64,000 bases of DNA. Source: a virus. The DNA is taken from positions 33,715-97,714 of the IMG/VR virus record IMGVR_UViG_3300029267_002727. One strand, written 5' to 3'. Both the position numbers and the translations under genes were made by a program. A model generated the notes under the pieces. The model was not told the origin of the DNA and made no database searches. It saw only the letters and a program-made list of their open reading frames with translations. This document shows positions 45,997-54,256 of this stretch, piece after piece. The stretch's first letter is position 1. Every line of letters begins with the position of its first letter.

Positions 45997-46775
45997 ACGA
46001 CTGGAAAAGTCTTCTGGAGGACGGCTACCTGTCCTCCCTGTGGCTCCTGGAGAACGAGGGCCCCGTAGACTTTCACGGGGCCTTCATTCCTGCGGTCGCA
46101 GAGGGCATCATAAGAAGGTGGTGCCCCGAGGGAGGCACGATCTGGGATCCGATGGCGGGCAGCGGGACAACCGGGCGAGAGGCTGTCCGGCTAGGGCGCC
46201 GCCACTTTCAGTCTGACCTGAACCCGACACGTAAAGTGATCGTGCAGGGAGATGCCAGAGACATAGCGGTCTACGAGAGCGCACACGACTCAACGGTAAC
46301 GACTATCCAGGGGCCTCACCACGGCAAGCGGTTCAAGTTCGACACCGTCGTGCTTCACCCACCTTACCACAACATCATCCAGTTCTCTGACAGGGCGGAG
46401 GACCTGAGCAACTGCGACAGCGTGGCCGAGTTCTTGATGGAGTGGCGCCAGGTCGTCCACAACACAGCCGCCCACTTGAAGGATGGCGGGTATCTGGTTG
46501 TCGTGTGCGGCGACATCTGGATCACCCGCGAGGAAGCCAAGAGAACCAATACCCAATACGGACACTATCCGCTGGCCTACTCATGTATGTGCGAGGCGTA
46601 CGAGGTGATGGAGATCGAGGGGATGGGCCCAGCGCTCAAGGCAATCGTAACCAAGGATATCAAGAACAACCAGGCCCGTGCCAAGCAGCGGAACCTGTGG
46701 GCCTCCCGGTACACAGACTGGGGAGCCGTGTTCTTCGAGACAGAGACGATCTTTGCGATCCAGATAGGGGGATGA
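45993..46775 (+). CDS. DNA (N4-cytosine or N6-adenine) methyltransferase
   Basis: 260 residues, ATGA-coupled. Motif I DPMAGSGTT (52-60) precedes motif IV HPPY (122-125, LHPPYHNI), the order of beta-type or similar amino-methyltransferases. HPPY is a rarer form of the (D/S)PPY motif. It probably methylates the amino group of adenine or cytosine in a specific DNA sequence, protecting phage DNA from restriction. No cognate nuclease is adjacent, so it is likely solitary. Confidence 0.8.
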   Translation: MNDWKSLLEDGYLSSLWLLENEGPVDFHGAFIPAVAEGIIRRWCPEGGTIWDPMAGSGTTGREAVRLGRRHFQSDLNPTRKVIVQGDARDIAVYESAHDSTVTTIQGPHHGKRFKFDTVVLHPPYHNIIQFSDRAEDLSNCDSVAEFLMEWRQVVHNTAAHLKDGGYLVVVCGDIWITREEAKRTNTQYGHYPLAYSCMCEAYEVMEIEGMGPALKAIVTKDIKNNQARAKQRNLWASRYTDWGAVFFETETIFAIQIGG

Positions 46776-47071
46776 TGAGCAGCCCATGTCCTTTCGAGGC
46801 AGTTGTGACCTATGGCAACCTAACATTTCTGGCGAGCAGGGGGCTTATTTGCAATTACGTTACCGTGGTCCGGGTCAGCGATGGCAAGATAGGGAGCCCG
46901 TCAAAACAAGACTGCCAGCGTATTGCTAATGCCCTCACGCGTGGCATCAGTGACATTAACCTAAGAGAGTGTAATGGGCCAATATGCCAAGGCTGGTGCG
47001 CAGTCACAGCAGATGATGTAGAGAGAGCGATTCAGGAGGCGCGGACCCTCTTGGAAAAAGAGGGGGCTTGA
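46772..47071 (+). CDS. Hypothetical protein
   Basis: 99 residues, ATG 46772 (or 46775) overlapping the methyltransferase stop. Begins SSPCPFEAVVTYGNLTFLAS with several cysteines; helical end. The next promoter lies in its last codons. Confidence 0.55.
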   Translation: MMSSPCPFEAVVTYGNLTFLASRGLICNYVTVVRVSDGKIGSPSKQDCQRIANALTRGISDINLRECNGPICQGWCAVTADDVERAIQEARTLLEKEGA

Positions 47072-47096
47072 CAGCCGTTAAGTAACCTGCTATACT
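47068..47096 (+). promoter_or_regulatory. Promoter with CTTGAC-N4-GTTAAG operator, unit 47124-52320
   Basis: TTGACA (47068-47073) overlapping the stop of the previous gene, 17 bp, TATACT (47091-47096); GTTAAG (47077-47082) three bases after the -35 box. Confidence 0.85.
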
Positions 47097-47123
47097 GTAC
47101 ACATATCACTAAGGAGGACCAGC

Positions 47124-47591
47124 ATGTTCGATAAAGAGATTCGCGACGTTGTGATCTTGAGGAAGCGCTCGAAGGCCGTGAAGGGCGCGAGGCTGGAGGC
47201 CGAGGCCGCGATGTACGCCACCCCCGAGGGCAAGAAGTATAAGCGCCTGGCGCTCATCGTCAAGGAGGTGTCGGCCGCACTGAAAGCTGCGGAGCTCCTG
47301 CTTCGGGCCCAGATCGTGGCCAATTTTGACGGCGAGAACAAAAAGCCGGCTCCTGGCCTGGGCGTGCGGGTGGGTAAGCCCAAGCACGAGGTGGTCACCC
47401 ACGTCAGCCCGTACGAGTTGGTGCAGTGGGCCCGCGAACACGCGCCCAGTGCCCTGGCCGTGGACACGGAGTACTTTGAGAATATGGCCATCGAAGGCAA
47501 GGTTCCCCCCGAGATCGCCACGGTCCTCGAGACCCCTGGCAAGGTCACGGGCACGATCGCCAGCAAGCTGGAAGAGATGTACGATGTTTAG
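47124..47591 (+). CDS. Phage protein of unknown function, helical plus alpha/beta
   Basis: 155 residues, ATG 47124 with AAGGAGG. Helical first 60 residues; then FDGENKKPAPGLGVRVG, YELVQWAREHAPSALAVD and ATVLETPGKVTGTIAS. I recall this layout in phage recombination or early regions but know no assigned function. First gene of its unit. Confidence 0.55.
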   Translation: MFDKEIRDVVILRKRSKAVKGARLEAEAAMYATPEGKKYKRLALIVKEVSAALKAAELLLRAQIVANFDGENKKPAPGLGVRVGKPKHEVVTHVSPYELVQWAREHAPSALAVDTEYFENMAIEGKVPPEIATVLETPGKVTGTIASKLEEMYDV

Positions 47592-47925
47592 AATGCCATT
47601 CATGGATCCCAACGGACGCCAGGCTGTGTGTGGCGTCGAAATCTCGAACAGGATCGTGGTGATCACAGAGCTCCCGGAGAACCGGGGCATGTCAGTAACA
47701 AATTGCTGCGAGTTCCTGGCAGCTTACGTGGCCAACTCCTTCAATGTGGATCCCAACAAGGTTGTGTGGGTTGAGCACTACCCCGAGCGGGACGGCCTGG
47801 ACGAGACGTTTGACCTGGTGGAGCTTCGGTGGCGGCACACTGCACATGGATGGACGGTGATTGGTAGGCCGCGCTGGGCGCCGTCGAGTGCCAAGTTCGT
47901 TAGAGCTTATCTGGAGGCCGAATGA
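47584..47925 (+). CDS. Hypothetical protein
   Basis: 113 residues, overlapping the previous gene by eight bases. Beta-rich start (AVCGVEISNRIVVITELP), ends with basic residues. No family recognised. Confidence 0.55.
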   Translation: MFRMPFMDPNGRQAVCGVEISNRIVVITELPENRGMSVTNCCEFLAAYVANSFNVDPNKVVWVEHYPERDGLDETFDLVELRWRHTAHGWTVIGRPRWAPSSAKFVRAYLEAE

Positions 47926-48218
47926 GCCAACTCGATATTCCTGAAATGAATATGGACGACGAGGAGTTCGCGGCGTTGCAGGCTCGCGCCTGCGTACATG
48001 ACGTGGTAGTGAGCAAGTTGGTTGCCGGTGTGAATCCAGTGTGGGTGACATGTGAGTGCACGTGCTATGAGCATTCTGTGATCATTCGCGACAGCGGCAC
48101 AGAGGTGGCAGTGTGCCCAAACTGCGGGACTTACCTGCGGCTGTTCCCGATTGAAACGCTAGAGGATCTCGCGCTGTACGAAAGTGGCGCCTTCGATGCC
48201 AGGGGGATGCTGTGCTAG
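47922..48218 (+). CDS. Protein with zinc site
   Basis: 98 residues, ATGA-coupled. CECTC around residue 44 and CPNC around 65 form a probable zinc ribbon. No family recognised. Confidence 0.55.
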   Translation: MSQLDIPEMNMDDEEFAALQARACVHDVVVSKLVAGVNPVWVTCECTCYEHSVIIRDSGTEVAVCPNCGTYLRLFPIETLEDLALYESGAFDARGMLC

Positions 48219-48580
48219 AGCCAGGGAAAGTTTGGGATGCAATACGAATCAACGCTTCTCGCGGTGGAGATTGGCCGGCGTCTGCGGAGAATGAGCGGCT
48301 ACCGGGAACGGTGGCCGGGTTCTACACCGATGTCTTCCGGGACATCCTGAACAAGTGGATGGGGCACAACCTGCGCTCCTCCAAGGCAGACCTAGAGTTT
48401 GTTCGCGGGATTCGTATCCGGTTCCTGGACTTCCTGTACGGGCATGTGAAGTCGTGCAACGATCTCACGTGTGGGGAGGCCGTCTCTGCGATGCGGTTCC
48501 TGGACGAGACGTATGCGAAGGACTTGCTGTTCGAGTGGTTGCTGGCGGAAGGAGTCGAGTATGGATCCGATGAGTCGTAA
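48212..48580 (+). CDS. Hypothetical protein (GTG start)
   Basis: 122 residues from GTG 48212 (AGGGGG upstream, overlapping the previous gene). Helical, with RGIRIRFLDFLYGHVKSC. No family recognised. Confidence 0.55.
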   Translation: MLEPGKVWDAIRINASRGGDWPASAENERLPGTVAGFYTDVFRDILNKWMGHNLRSSKADLEFVRGIRIRFLDFLYGHVKSCNDLTCGEAVSAMRFLDETYAKDLLFEWLLAEGVEYGSDES

Positions 48581-48950
48581 CGAGCTCAAAGCCCGCCTTC
48601 TTATGGAGTTCCCGTTTTGTGACGTTTGTGGTGCCCGCCTGGGCCCGCAGAATGTCCCGGATATGCACGAGTCTATCGTCCCCAAGCGAGCGGCAATGGG
48701 CTGGCAGCCCAAGGAAAGGCGGCTACTGATCAATCACGAGTACAACTGCCATCTGCTGTGCCATGGGCCGTGTCACGAGTGGGCTCACGCCCATCCCCGG
48801 GAGATGGTGGCACGTAAGATCGCTCGCTATGGGATGGATGCGATCCACGAGTGGATCGAGACACTTGGGTTCAAGGTGCCGTATGCCTGGCACCGGGGGC
48901 TGGATGAAGCAGAGGCCAGGAGACTGGCCGAGATAAGGAGAATGCCATGA
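48561..48950 (+). CDS. HNH-like zinc-binding protein
   Basis: 129 residues, ATG 48561 (or 48570). CDVCGARL (about 20-27), DMHESIVPKR, then INHEYNCHLLCHGPCHEWAH: the C-C, H, N-H-C-C-H succession fits an HNH-type fold with structural zinc. Phage HNH proteins nick or cut DNA. The catalytic histidine would be in MHE. Confidence in activity is limited. Confidence 0.55.
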   Translation: MDPMSRNELKARLLMEFPFCDVCGARLGPQNVPDMHESIVPKRAAMGWQPKERRLLINHEYNCHLLCHGPCHEWAHAHPREMVARKIARYGMDAIHEWIETLGFKVPYAWHRGLDEAEARRLAEIRRMP

Positions 48951-49351
48951 GTGCGCATTGCTGTCTGTGCGGCGTCTCGCTAGGCGCGCATAACAGGCAT
49001 AGTTCTAGCCTGTGCGAGTCTTGTGCTGCCGCCGAGCACGAGGGGCAACAGACTTTTGAGGAGTATCAGGCCCAGCAGGGCAACCCGAACTTTCTGCCCG
49101 AGTACTTTGGGCGGGGCGTGAACATCGACGCGATCCGCGACTTTTGCGGCATCGATCCGTTTCACCCGATCGCCATTGCGTGGACGGAGATGTTACTGGA
49201 TGCAGACATGTCGGGCGACCCGGGCATGTACTACTCCCTGGCCGAGTATCAAGATGCGGCCGAGGGTAAGGTGCAGGCGCGATGCAACGATGACGACTTG
49301 GCTATCTATGAAAGCTGGCTGGAGAGCACAGGAGGCTGGCCGGATGCCTAG
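48947..49351 (+). CDS. Zinc-ribbon protein
   Basis: 134 residues, ATGA-coupled. CCLCGV (5-10) and CESC (about 23-26) form an N-terminal ribbon; the rest is helical and acidic. Could follow the HNH-like protein in function. Confidence 0.55.
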   Translation: MSAHCCLCGVSLGAHNRHSSSLCESCAAAEHEGQQTFEEYQAQQGNPNFLPEYFGRGVNIDAIRDFCGIDPFHPIAIAWTEMLLDADMSGDPGMYYSLAEYQDAAEGKVQARCNDDDLAIYESWLESTGGWPDA

Positions 49352-49604
49352 AATAGACAACTCGCAAGCGAATATCGATGCCGTGAACGTTCTGATCGAG
49401 GAGATGTGGGGCCGCGCGCCACTCCTGGAGGACTTTTGCGAGGAAGACCCGGGGCAGACGCCCCCGATCGACCTGTGCCGATGGTGCTTCGAGGACTTGG
49501 AAGGGTTTGGCCCGCAGGACGAGATAGAGCATCCAGGCTACGATCTGGACTTCTATCAGTGTGCGGTTTGCGGAGACGAACTACTAGAGGAGGGAGACAA
49601 ATGA
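49344..49604 (+). CDS. Zinc-ribbon protein
   Basis: 86 residues, overlapping the previous gene. CRWC (about 43-46) and CAVC (about 74-77) ribbon, acidic overall. No family recognised. Confidence 0.55.
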   Translation: MPRIDNSQANIDAVNVLIEEMWGRAPLLEDFCEEDPGQTPPIDLCRWCFEDLEGFGPQDEIEHPGYDLDFYQCAVCGDELLEEGDK

Positions 49605-49825
49605 CCACACAGATATGCAATGACCCGCGCGAGATCAGGATGATATGTGTTGACGATCACGACGGAGGCCTGTGGTATACCGCCGGCGAGGGAGGATTGA
49701 TCTCCATTACGCCCTATCTGGAAGGCGGCATGTACAACAGCAGTGTTTGGTTCTTGTTGTCATACGAGGACGGGCATGTCGATCGCATTAACGGCAGGTT
49801 CGTCTGGAGAGCGTCTCACGCGTAG
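49601..49825 (+). CDS. Hypothetical small protein
   Basis: 74 residues, ATGA-coupled, AGGAGG upstream. All-beta pattern (GGLWYTAGEGGLISITPY, SSVWFLLSYEDGHVD). No family recognised. Confidence 0.55.
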   Translation: MTTQICNDPREIRMICVDDHDGGLWYTAGEGGLISITPYLEGGMYNSSVWFLLSYEDGHVDRINGRFVWRASHA

Positions 49826-49835
49826 GAGGTTTCCC

Positions 49836-50069
49836 ATGGCCCACATTTCTAGTGTGGTTGAAACTGGCTTACCTATTCGACGTCTGTACTATTCTGACAA
49901 TACTGTTGCGGCCCAGCTACACAAGGATAGTGTAGAGGAGATCGTCGCGTACCTCGATCAGGACGGTGAGATCTACTACGCCCTGCTCGATGCCGCCGGC
50001 CTCGCGTTCAAGCGTATCAGGGGTGACTTTGTCATGGTGGTCGAGCACGGCGATCCGGCACCATTCTAG
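49836..50069 (+). CDS. Hypothetical small protein
   Basis: 77 residues, ATG 49836 with AGGAGG. Beta-rich (IRRLYYSDNTVAAQL, GEIYYALLDAAGLAF). No family recognised. Confidence 0.55.
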   Translation: MAHISSVVETGLPIRRLYYSDNTVAAQLHKDSVEEIVAYLDQDGEIYYALLDAAGLAFKRIRGDFVMVVEHGDPAPF

Positions 50070-50078
50070 GAGGCGCGT

Positions 50079-51830
50079 ATGGGAATCCCTTGCAGGCCCT
50101 ATCAACAAGAGGCTGTTGACGCACTGTGGGAAGCACTGAAGAAGGACGACGTGTGGGCGGTTGGGTGTGCGATGGCTACCGGCCTGGGTAAGACCCGAGT
50201 AGGCCTCGTGTTTATCGACCAGCACCTGGATGGCGGCCGCGCTCTGTGGCTGGCCCACCGCAACAAGCTGGTGGAGCAGCCCCTGGAGCGGCTCCGAGAA
50301 CTATGGCCAGATGCCAACATCGGTGTAGTCAGGGCGCGCAAGAACGACGTCGATGCAGACATCATTTTGGGTAGCGTGGCCACGCTCACCCGCGAGAACC
50401 GGATGCAGGAGCTCTTGGCCGCGGGCAAGATCGACATCATCGTGACGGATGAATGCCATCACGGCCCCAGCGAGTCATACGAGCGCATCTACAAGTGGGT
50501 CAGGGAGCACAACCCAAACGTGGTGCACGTGGGCCTCACTGCGACCCCGTGGAGGCGCGACGGTAAGTGGGCAAAGGGCGAGTGGACGTTTCAGGAGCTC
50601 CCCCGAGGAGCCCAGAAAAATATCCGCTGGGGAATCCGGGAGGGGTGGCTAGTTCCCCCTGTGGGAACTGAGGTCGAAACGGAGGTCTATAAGCAAGGTA
50701 AGTTTGCCGCCGACCTGTCAAGGGTAAGGGTCACCGCAGGCGACTTCAACACCGGCGAGCTCGCAGACGTTCTCGATGCTGCTCAGTGGCATCTGCTTGT
50801 CGCTAAGTATTACCTCGAGCACTTTGTCACGCCGTACGATGAAGAGAAAGAGGTTGTAGGCAGCGGCGAGGGCAAGCAGGCCATCGCCTTCACCGTCGAT
50901 GTTGCGTCCTCGAAGAAGCTGTGCGAGGAGCTCAAGTCCAGGGGCGTGAAGGCTGCCCATATCGACGGCACGATGTCGGACAAAGATCGTAAGCCTATCG
51001 AGCGCGGGTTCACATCGGGCAAGATACAGGTACTGTGCAACTGCGCGGTCTACACGGAGGGGGCAGACTTCCCCTCCGCTGAGGTTGTACTGATGGCCAG
51101 GCCCACCAGGTCGCCCGGCTTGTTCACACAGATCGTAGGTCGCGGCTTGCGCCCCTATCCCGGTAAGGACCACTGTGATGTAGTCCTGTTCGCCGGTCAC
51201 GGCGCAGACCTGATGACCCTCTTCGACCTTGGCAAGAGCAAGAAGGTCAAGAAGGCGGAGAAGGCAGCCAAGGAACTTGGGATCCCAGGCGTGAGCGCCG
51301 GCATCAATGTGTTCGATGAGCATACGGTCACCGGCGCTGGCACGAAGGCTACACTGGTGTCCCTGTTCAACGGGAGCAAGCACGCCTGGTTCCGCGATGG
51401 CGCCGTGTTCTCCCTGGGCCTGGGCGAAACTAAGGATGAAAAGAGCGGAAACCTGTACCAGAGGACACTCGTCATCTTGCCGCCTAATGGGGATGACTGT
51501 TGGCACCTGATGGCCTTGGGCCGGAGGGTGTGGTACGGCCAGGACCAGAAGCGACACGGCGGCCAGTGGCGCGTGTACGAGCTCGATGCAGGAATGGATA
51601 TCGAGGAGATGATGGATATGGCGGCTGGCGTCATCGAACGACGGGCCTGCAATACCCTCTCCAAGAAGCGCAAGCGGTGGAGGAAGGATCCTGCATCCAA
51701 GGGCCAGCTAGGAACACTTCATAGGATGGGCGTTACGCCGCCCAAGGGCCTCGGAAAGGGTGATGCGTCCAGGCTGATATCTCACTACATTGCGATGAAT
51801 GTGCTGAGGAAGGAGGGGTACGTATCATGA
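50079..51830 (+). CDS. Superfamily 2 DNA/RNA helicase
   Basis: 583 residues, ATG 50079 with AGGAGGCG. Walker A ATGLGKT (33-39), motif II DECH (124-127), motif III TATPW (154-158), a helicase C domain with IDGTMSDKDR, and motif VI QIVGRGLRP (351-359). This is the set of SF2 DEAD/DEAH-like helicases close to UvrB/Rad25-type phage enzymes. An extra C-terminal 200 residues are unassigned. It probably unwinds DNA in replication, recombination or repair. Confidence 0.88.
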   Translation: MGIPCRPYQQEAVDALWEALKKDDVWAVGCAMATGLGKTRVGLVFIDQHLDGGRALWLAHRNKLVEQPLERLRELWPDANIGVVRARKNDVDADIILGSVATLTRENRMQELLAAGKIDIIVTDECHHGPSESYERIYKWVREHNPNVVHVGLTATPWRRDGKWAKGEWTFQELPRGAQKNIRWGIREGWLVPPVGTEVETEVYKQGKFAADLSRVRVTAGDFNTGELADVLDAAQWHLLVAKYYLEHFVTPYDEEKEVVGSGEGKQAIAFTVDVASSKKLCEELKSRGVKAAHIDGTMSDKDRKPIERGFTSGKIQVLCNCAVYTEGADFPSAEVVLMARPTRSPGLFTQIVGRGLRPYPGKDHCDVVLFAGHGADLMTLFDLGKSKKVKKAEKAAKELGIPGVSAGINVFDEHTVTGAGTKATLVSLFNGSKHAWFRDGAVFSLGLGETKDEKSGNLYQRTLVILPPNGDDCWHLMALGRRVWYGQDQKRHGGQWRVYELDAGMDIEEMMDMAAGVIERRACNTLSKKRKRWRKDPASKGQLGTLHRMGVTPPKGLGKGDASRLISHYIAMNVLRKEGYVS

Positions 51831-52063
51831 GTCTCACAGATCGTGAGATGGATATCTTGGAGATGGCGGCGCGGGGATGGACGAACTGCGGCATAGCCGC
51901 CTACTATGACATCAGCAGGCAAACAGTAAAGAACCACATGTCATCAGTGATGGCGAAGCTGTGCGTCACATCCAGAACAGGGGCGGTGGTTGTGGCCTTC
52001 CAGCTTGGCTTGATAGATCTGTTTCACGTGCGCGTAGAACGGACATACGACCATGAAGATTAA
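51827..52063 (+). CDS. LuxR-type helix-turn-helix protein
   Basis: 78 residues, ATGA-coupled to the helicase. LTDREMDILEMAARGWTNCG, then IAAYYDISRQTVKNHMSSVM and AKL form a complete LuxR/GerE-type HTH (3-46): REMDIL, the conserved G, and the recognition helix TVKNHMSSVMAKL. No sensor domain. It could regulate phage transcription. Confidence 0.75.
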   Translation: MSLTDREMDILEMAARGWTNCGIAAYYDISRQTVKNHMSSVMAKLCVTSRTGAVVVAFQLGLIDLFHVRVERTYDHED

Positions 52064-52133
52064 GTGGTCTGTTGTTCTGCTCCTGCTGCTCGCAACGACA
52101 CTGTACAGAATGGGGCAGGATGTACCACGATGA
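52053..52133 (+). CDS. Tiny membrane peptide (26 residues)
   Basis: ATG 52053 inside the end of the LuxR-type gene. KIKWSVVLLLLLATTLYRM is one hydrophobic helix with a polar end. The TLYRM codons contain half of the dispersed palindrome (52099-52110). Similar in plan to the 25-residue peptide at 45812. Confidence 0.45.
   Translation: MKIKWSVVLLLLLATTLYRMGQDVPR
52099..52110. repeat. Dispersed palindrome, site 9 (degenerate)
   Basis: CACTGTACAGAA: core CTGTACAG and right arm intact, two bases of the left arm changed. In the TLYRM codons of the 26-residue membrane peptide. Confidence 0.45.
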
Positions 52134-52146
52134 ATAGGAGGTCCTT

Positions 52147-52320
52147 ATGAGACTAAGGTTCCCGTTCCGCAAGATGGCGCCACGCGCGCCCACAAAAGAA
52201 GACGACGAAGAGCAGCGGCGCAGGGAGGCCGCTGCTCTTCGCAAGAAGCTACAGAAGGATCGTCCATGGTACCTGAAGGTAAAGGGTAATACCGACGAGC
52301 TAGGGAAATTGGGTACTTGA
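52147..52320 (+). CDS. Small basic helical protein (57 residues)
   Basis: ATG 52147 with AGGAGGT. Basic helical protein with EDDEEQRRREAAALRKKLQ. Its last codons overlap the -35 box of the next promoter. Confidence 0.5.
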   Translation: MRLRFPFRKMAPRAPTKEDDEEQRRREAAALRKKLQKDRPWYLKVKGNTDELGKLGT

Positions 52321-52345
52321 CAGATGTCGAGCCCCATGGTATATT
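52317..52345 (+). promoter_or_regulatory. Promoter with CTTGAC-N4-GTCGAG operator, unit 52381-60594
   Basis: TTGACA (52317-52322), 17 bp, TATATT (52340-52345); GTCGAG three bases after the -35 box and AAATTGG just upstream. Drives the annealing protein and the ParM-like operon. Confidence 0.8.
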
Positions 52346-52380
52346 ATGACAGAGTAGGACAACCACCGAGGAGGTAACTG

Positions 52381-53439
52381 ATGGACTACAACTCACTTCT
52401 GAGACAGGATGGGCCCAAGGCAGACGCGGCATTCAAAACCCTGTTGGGGCCAGTGCCTCCGCAGATGACCTTTGAGCGCCAGGGGCCAAGCGGAACGAAG
52501 CTGACCTATGTGAAACACCAGGACGTGACGCTCTTGATGCAGAAGGCCTTTGGCCCGTTCTGGAACTTTGACGTGCTGGAGACCGGCACCTGCAAGGAGA
52601 TGATTCCCCGCCGGAACGGAGAGGACGTCGAGAAGTGGACGGCCTGGGCGCGCGGCAAGCTGACCCTGTTTATGCAGCTTGACAACGGAGACGTGCTGCC
52701 GCTTACCTGGACCGCGGTCGGGAACTTTGACAACGTGCGCAAGATGCCTGACGCCTCGGGGCGATCTAGTGCGGCTAGCCGGTCGATCTGTAAGGCTGTC
52801 GCCCTAGCGCTGGGCTTTGGGCACGAGTTCTACGAGCCGACCGACGTGATCATACTGAACCCCAGGGCCATCTGGAACATGCTCCTGGAGCACGCGGCCG
52901 AGAACGGCGTGGGCCACGACACCGTAGAGGCCGCAATCAAGTCGTGCGGGATCCCTCAGTCAGAGTGGGTCGATCGGTACGACGAGCTCTGCGCGATCGT
53001 GGACAAGCTGGAGGGCAACGTGTTCGACGAGGATTCCATCGTTAAGGAGGATCCAACGCCACAGGCGATCAACCCAGCGAAGACGGAGACAACGGCCGCA
53101 GGCCCGTTCTCGGAAATCACAACCGCAGCCCCATCGGGCGCTGACGCCACCGAGACCGTCGAGGATCCCGTCGTGCAGGCCGCCATCGAGGAGCTCGGCG
53201 CCACCGTGGTCGGAGAGCCGGACTGGGGCTGGGGCGAGTTCTTCCTGCACTGCAAGGACGAGCTCGGGATCGCGTCCCCCACTGAGGCTAACAAGGAACT
53301 CGACAAGATGTACGGGAAAGGCCAGCGGCCGAAGTCGAAGCGCGAGATGTTCCAGGAATTGAAGGTCAAACTAGGCAAGGCCGACGATACAACCTCACAG
53401 GATACGAGCTCGAAAGGCGAAGAACAGTCTTTCTTCTAG
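52381..53439 (+). CDS. Rad52-like single-strand annealing protein
   Basis: 352 residues, ATG 52381 with GAGGAGG. Residues about 25-160 have the Rad52/Rad22 pattern: YVKHQDVTLLMQKAFGPFWN, a strand-rich core, then ASRSICKAVALALGFGHEFY. Such proteins anneal complementary strands during phage recombination-driven replication. The C-terminal half is acidic and low complexity, ending EEQSFF, an aromatic end vaguely like an SSB tip. First gene of its unit; a GC-rich hairpin follows. Confidence 0.75.
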   Translation: MDYNSLLRQDGPKADAAFKTLLGPVPPQMTFERQGPSGTKLTYVKHQDVTLLMQKAFGPFWNFDVLETGTCKEMIPRRNGEDVEKWTAWARGKLTLFMQLDNGDVLPLTWTAVGNFDNVRKMPDASGRSSAASRSICKAVALALGFGHEFYEPTDVIILNPRAIWNMLLEHAAENGVGHDTVEAAIKSCGIPQSEWVDRYDELCAIVDKLEGNVFDEDSIVKEDPTPQAINPAKTETTAAGPFSEITTAAPSGADATETVEDPVVQAAIEELGATVVGEPDWGWGEFFLHCKDELGIASPTEANKELDKMYGKGQRPKSKREMFQELKVKLGKADDTTSQDTSSKGEEQSFF

Positions 53440-53454
53440 GCGCGAATCGAGCCG

Positions 53455-53488
53455 GGGCGAGGGAGGGCCGAGAGGCTCTCCCCCGCCC
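53455..53488 (+). terminator. GC-rich hairpin after the annealing protein gene
   Basis: GGGCGAGGGAGGGCC pairs with GGCTCTCCCCCGCCC (one mismatch, one wobble) around a GAGA tetraloop. No T-run follows, so it is a partial terminator, an mRNA 3' protector or a processing site between this gene and the next. Confidence 0.55.
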
Positions 53489-53503
53489 TGTAGGGAGGCG
53501 CAG

Positions 53504-54256
53504 ATGCCAACGAGATACTCATCCAGAGAACAAGAGAAGAACTACCAAACAACGCGTGTCTTTGTGGCCAAAGAGGTTGTGTATAACCAGTGGAACTCTC
53601 CGGCCTACAATCGGTGGAGAGTCATCAGGATGGACATGGCGACGCACGAGTTCGAGGAATCCGATAGGATGTATACCAAGGCCGGGGCCCTCGATTGTGC
53701 CAAGTCTACCGCGCAGATGAAGAACCTTCCGTTCGATCTCCAGAAGGACATCGTTGACTATGCCTGGGTCAGGCGTGGCCCGACGCTGCGCTGCATCGCG
53801 TGCGGCGAGAAGTGGAACGACACCTTCTATAGAGAGTGGAAGCGTGGGTGGGAGCCCGAACTGTGTCCCAGGTGCAAGGCCGCTTTTGACATCGGTAATC
53901 AGGTCCGTGAGGAGCGTACGGACTGTGTGTGGTCCGACTACAACGGCCTGGGTGAGATCTCCGAGATATTCCGAGACATCGCGTTGGCCATGATGCAAGC
54001 CAACACGGGCAAGCATGAGCAGATGCGTGGCGCAGAGGTAATCGGTGAGTACCACCCAACCTCTTACGGACATCACATTTCTGTAACAGAAAAACAGCGC
54101 GATGCAGCACGAGCCCTGATTGTCTTGATCAAGCAGGCTATGAAGAGTTCGTATAAGAAGGGCTACTTCGATGGGTCATCCCTATTGCACCGGTTGGCCA
54201 AGTGCGAGGTGAGCCCGAACGAGTTTGCGGACACAAGGGAGGCAAAGAGTGAGTAA
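53504..54256 (+). CDS. Protein with zinc ribbon
   Basis: 250 residues, ATG 53504 with GGGAGG. Mixed N-terminal part, then CIAC (about 98-101) and CPRC (about 122-125) ribbon, then a helical part with HHISVTEKQRDAARALI, whose SVTEK codons contain TTCTGTAACAGAA (54079-54091). No family recognised. Confidence 0.55.
   Translation: MPTRYSSREQEKNYQTTRVFVAKEVVYNQWNSPAYNRWRVIRMDMATHEFEESDRMYTKAGALDCAKSTAQMKNLPFDLQKDIVDYAWVRRGPTLRCIACGEKWNDTFYREWKRGWEPELCPRCKAAFDIGNQVREERTDCVWSDYNGLGEISEIFRDIALAMMQANTGKHEQMRGAEVIGEYHPTSYGHHISVTEKQRDAARALIVLIKQAMKSSYKKGYFDGSSLLHRLAKCEVSPNEFADTREAKSE
54079..54091. repeat. Dispersed palindrome, site 10
   Basis: TTCTGTAACAGAA inside the gene at 53504 (ISVTEK codons). 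Confidence 0.7.

Noticed and set aside
45993-46775. Complete restriction-modification system
   Set aside because: No nuclease or specificity subunit adjoins the methyltransferase; the neighbours are tiny membrane ORFs and an unknown protein.
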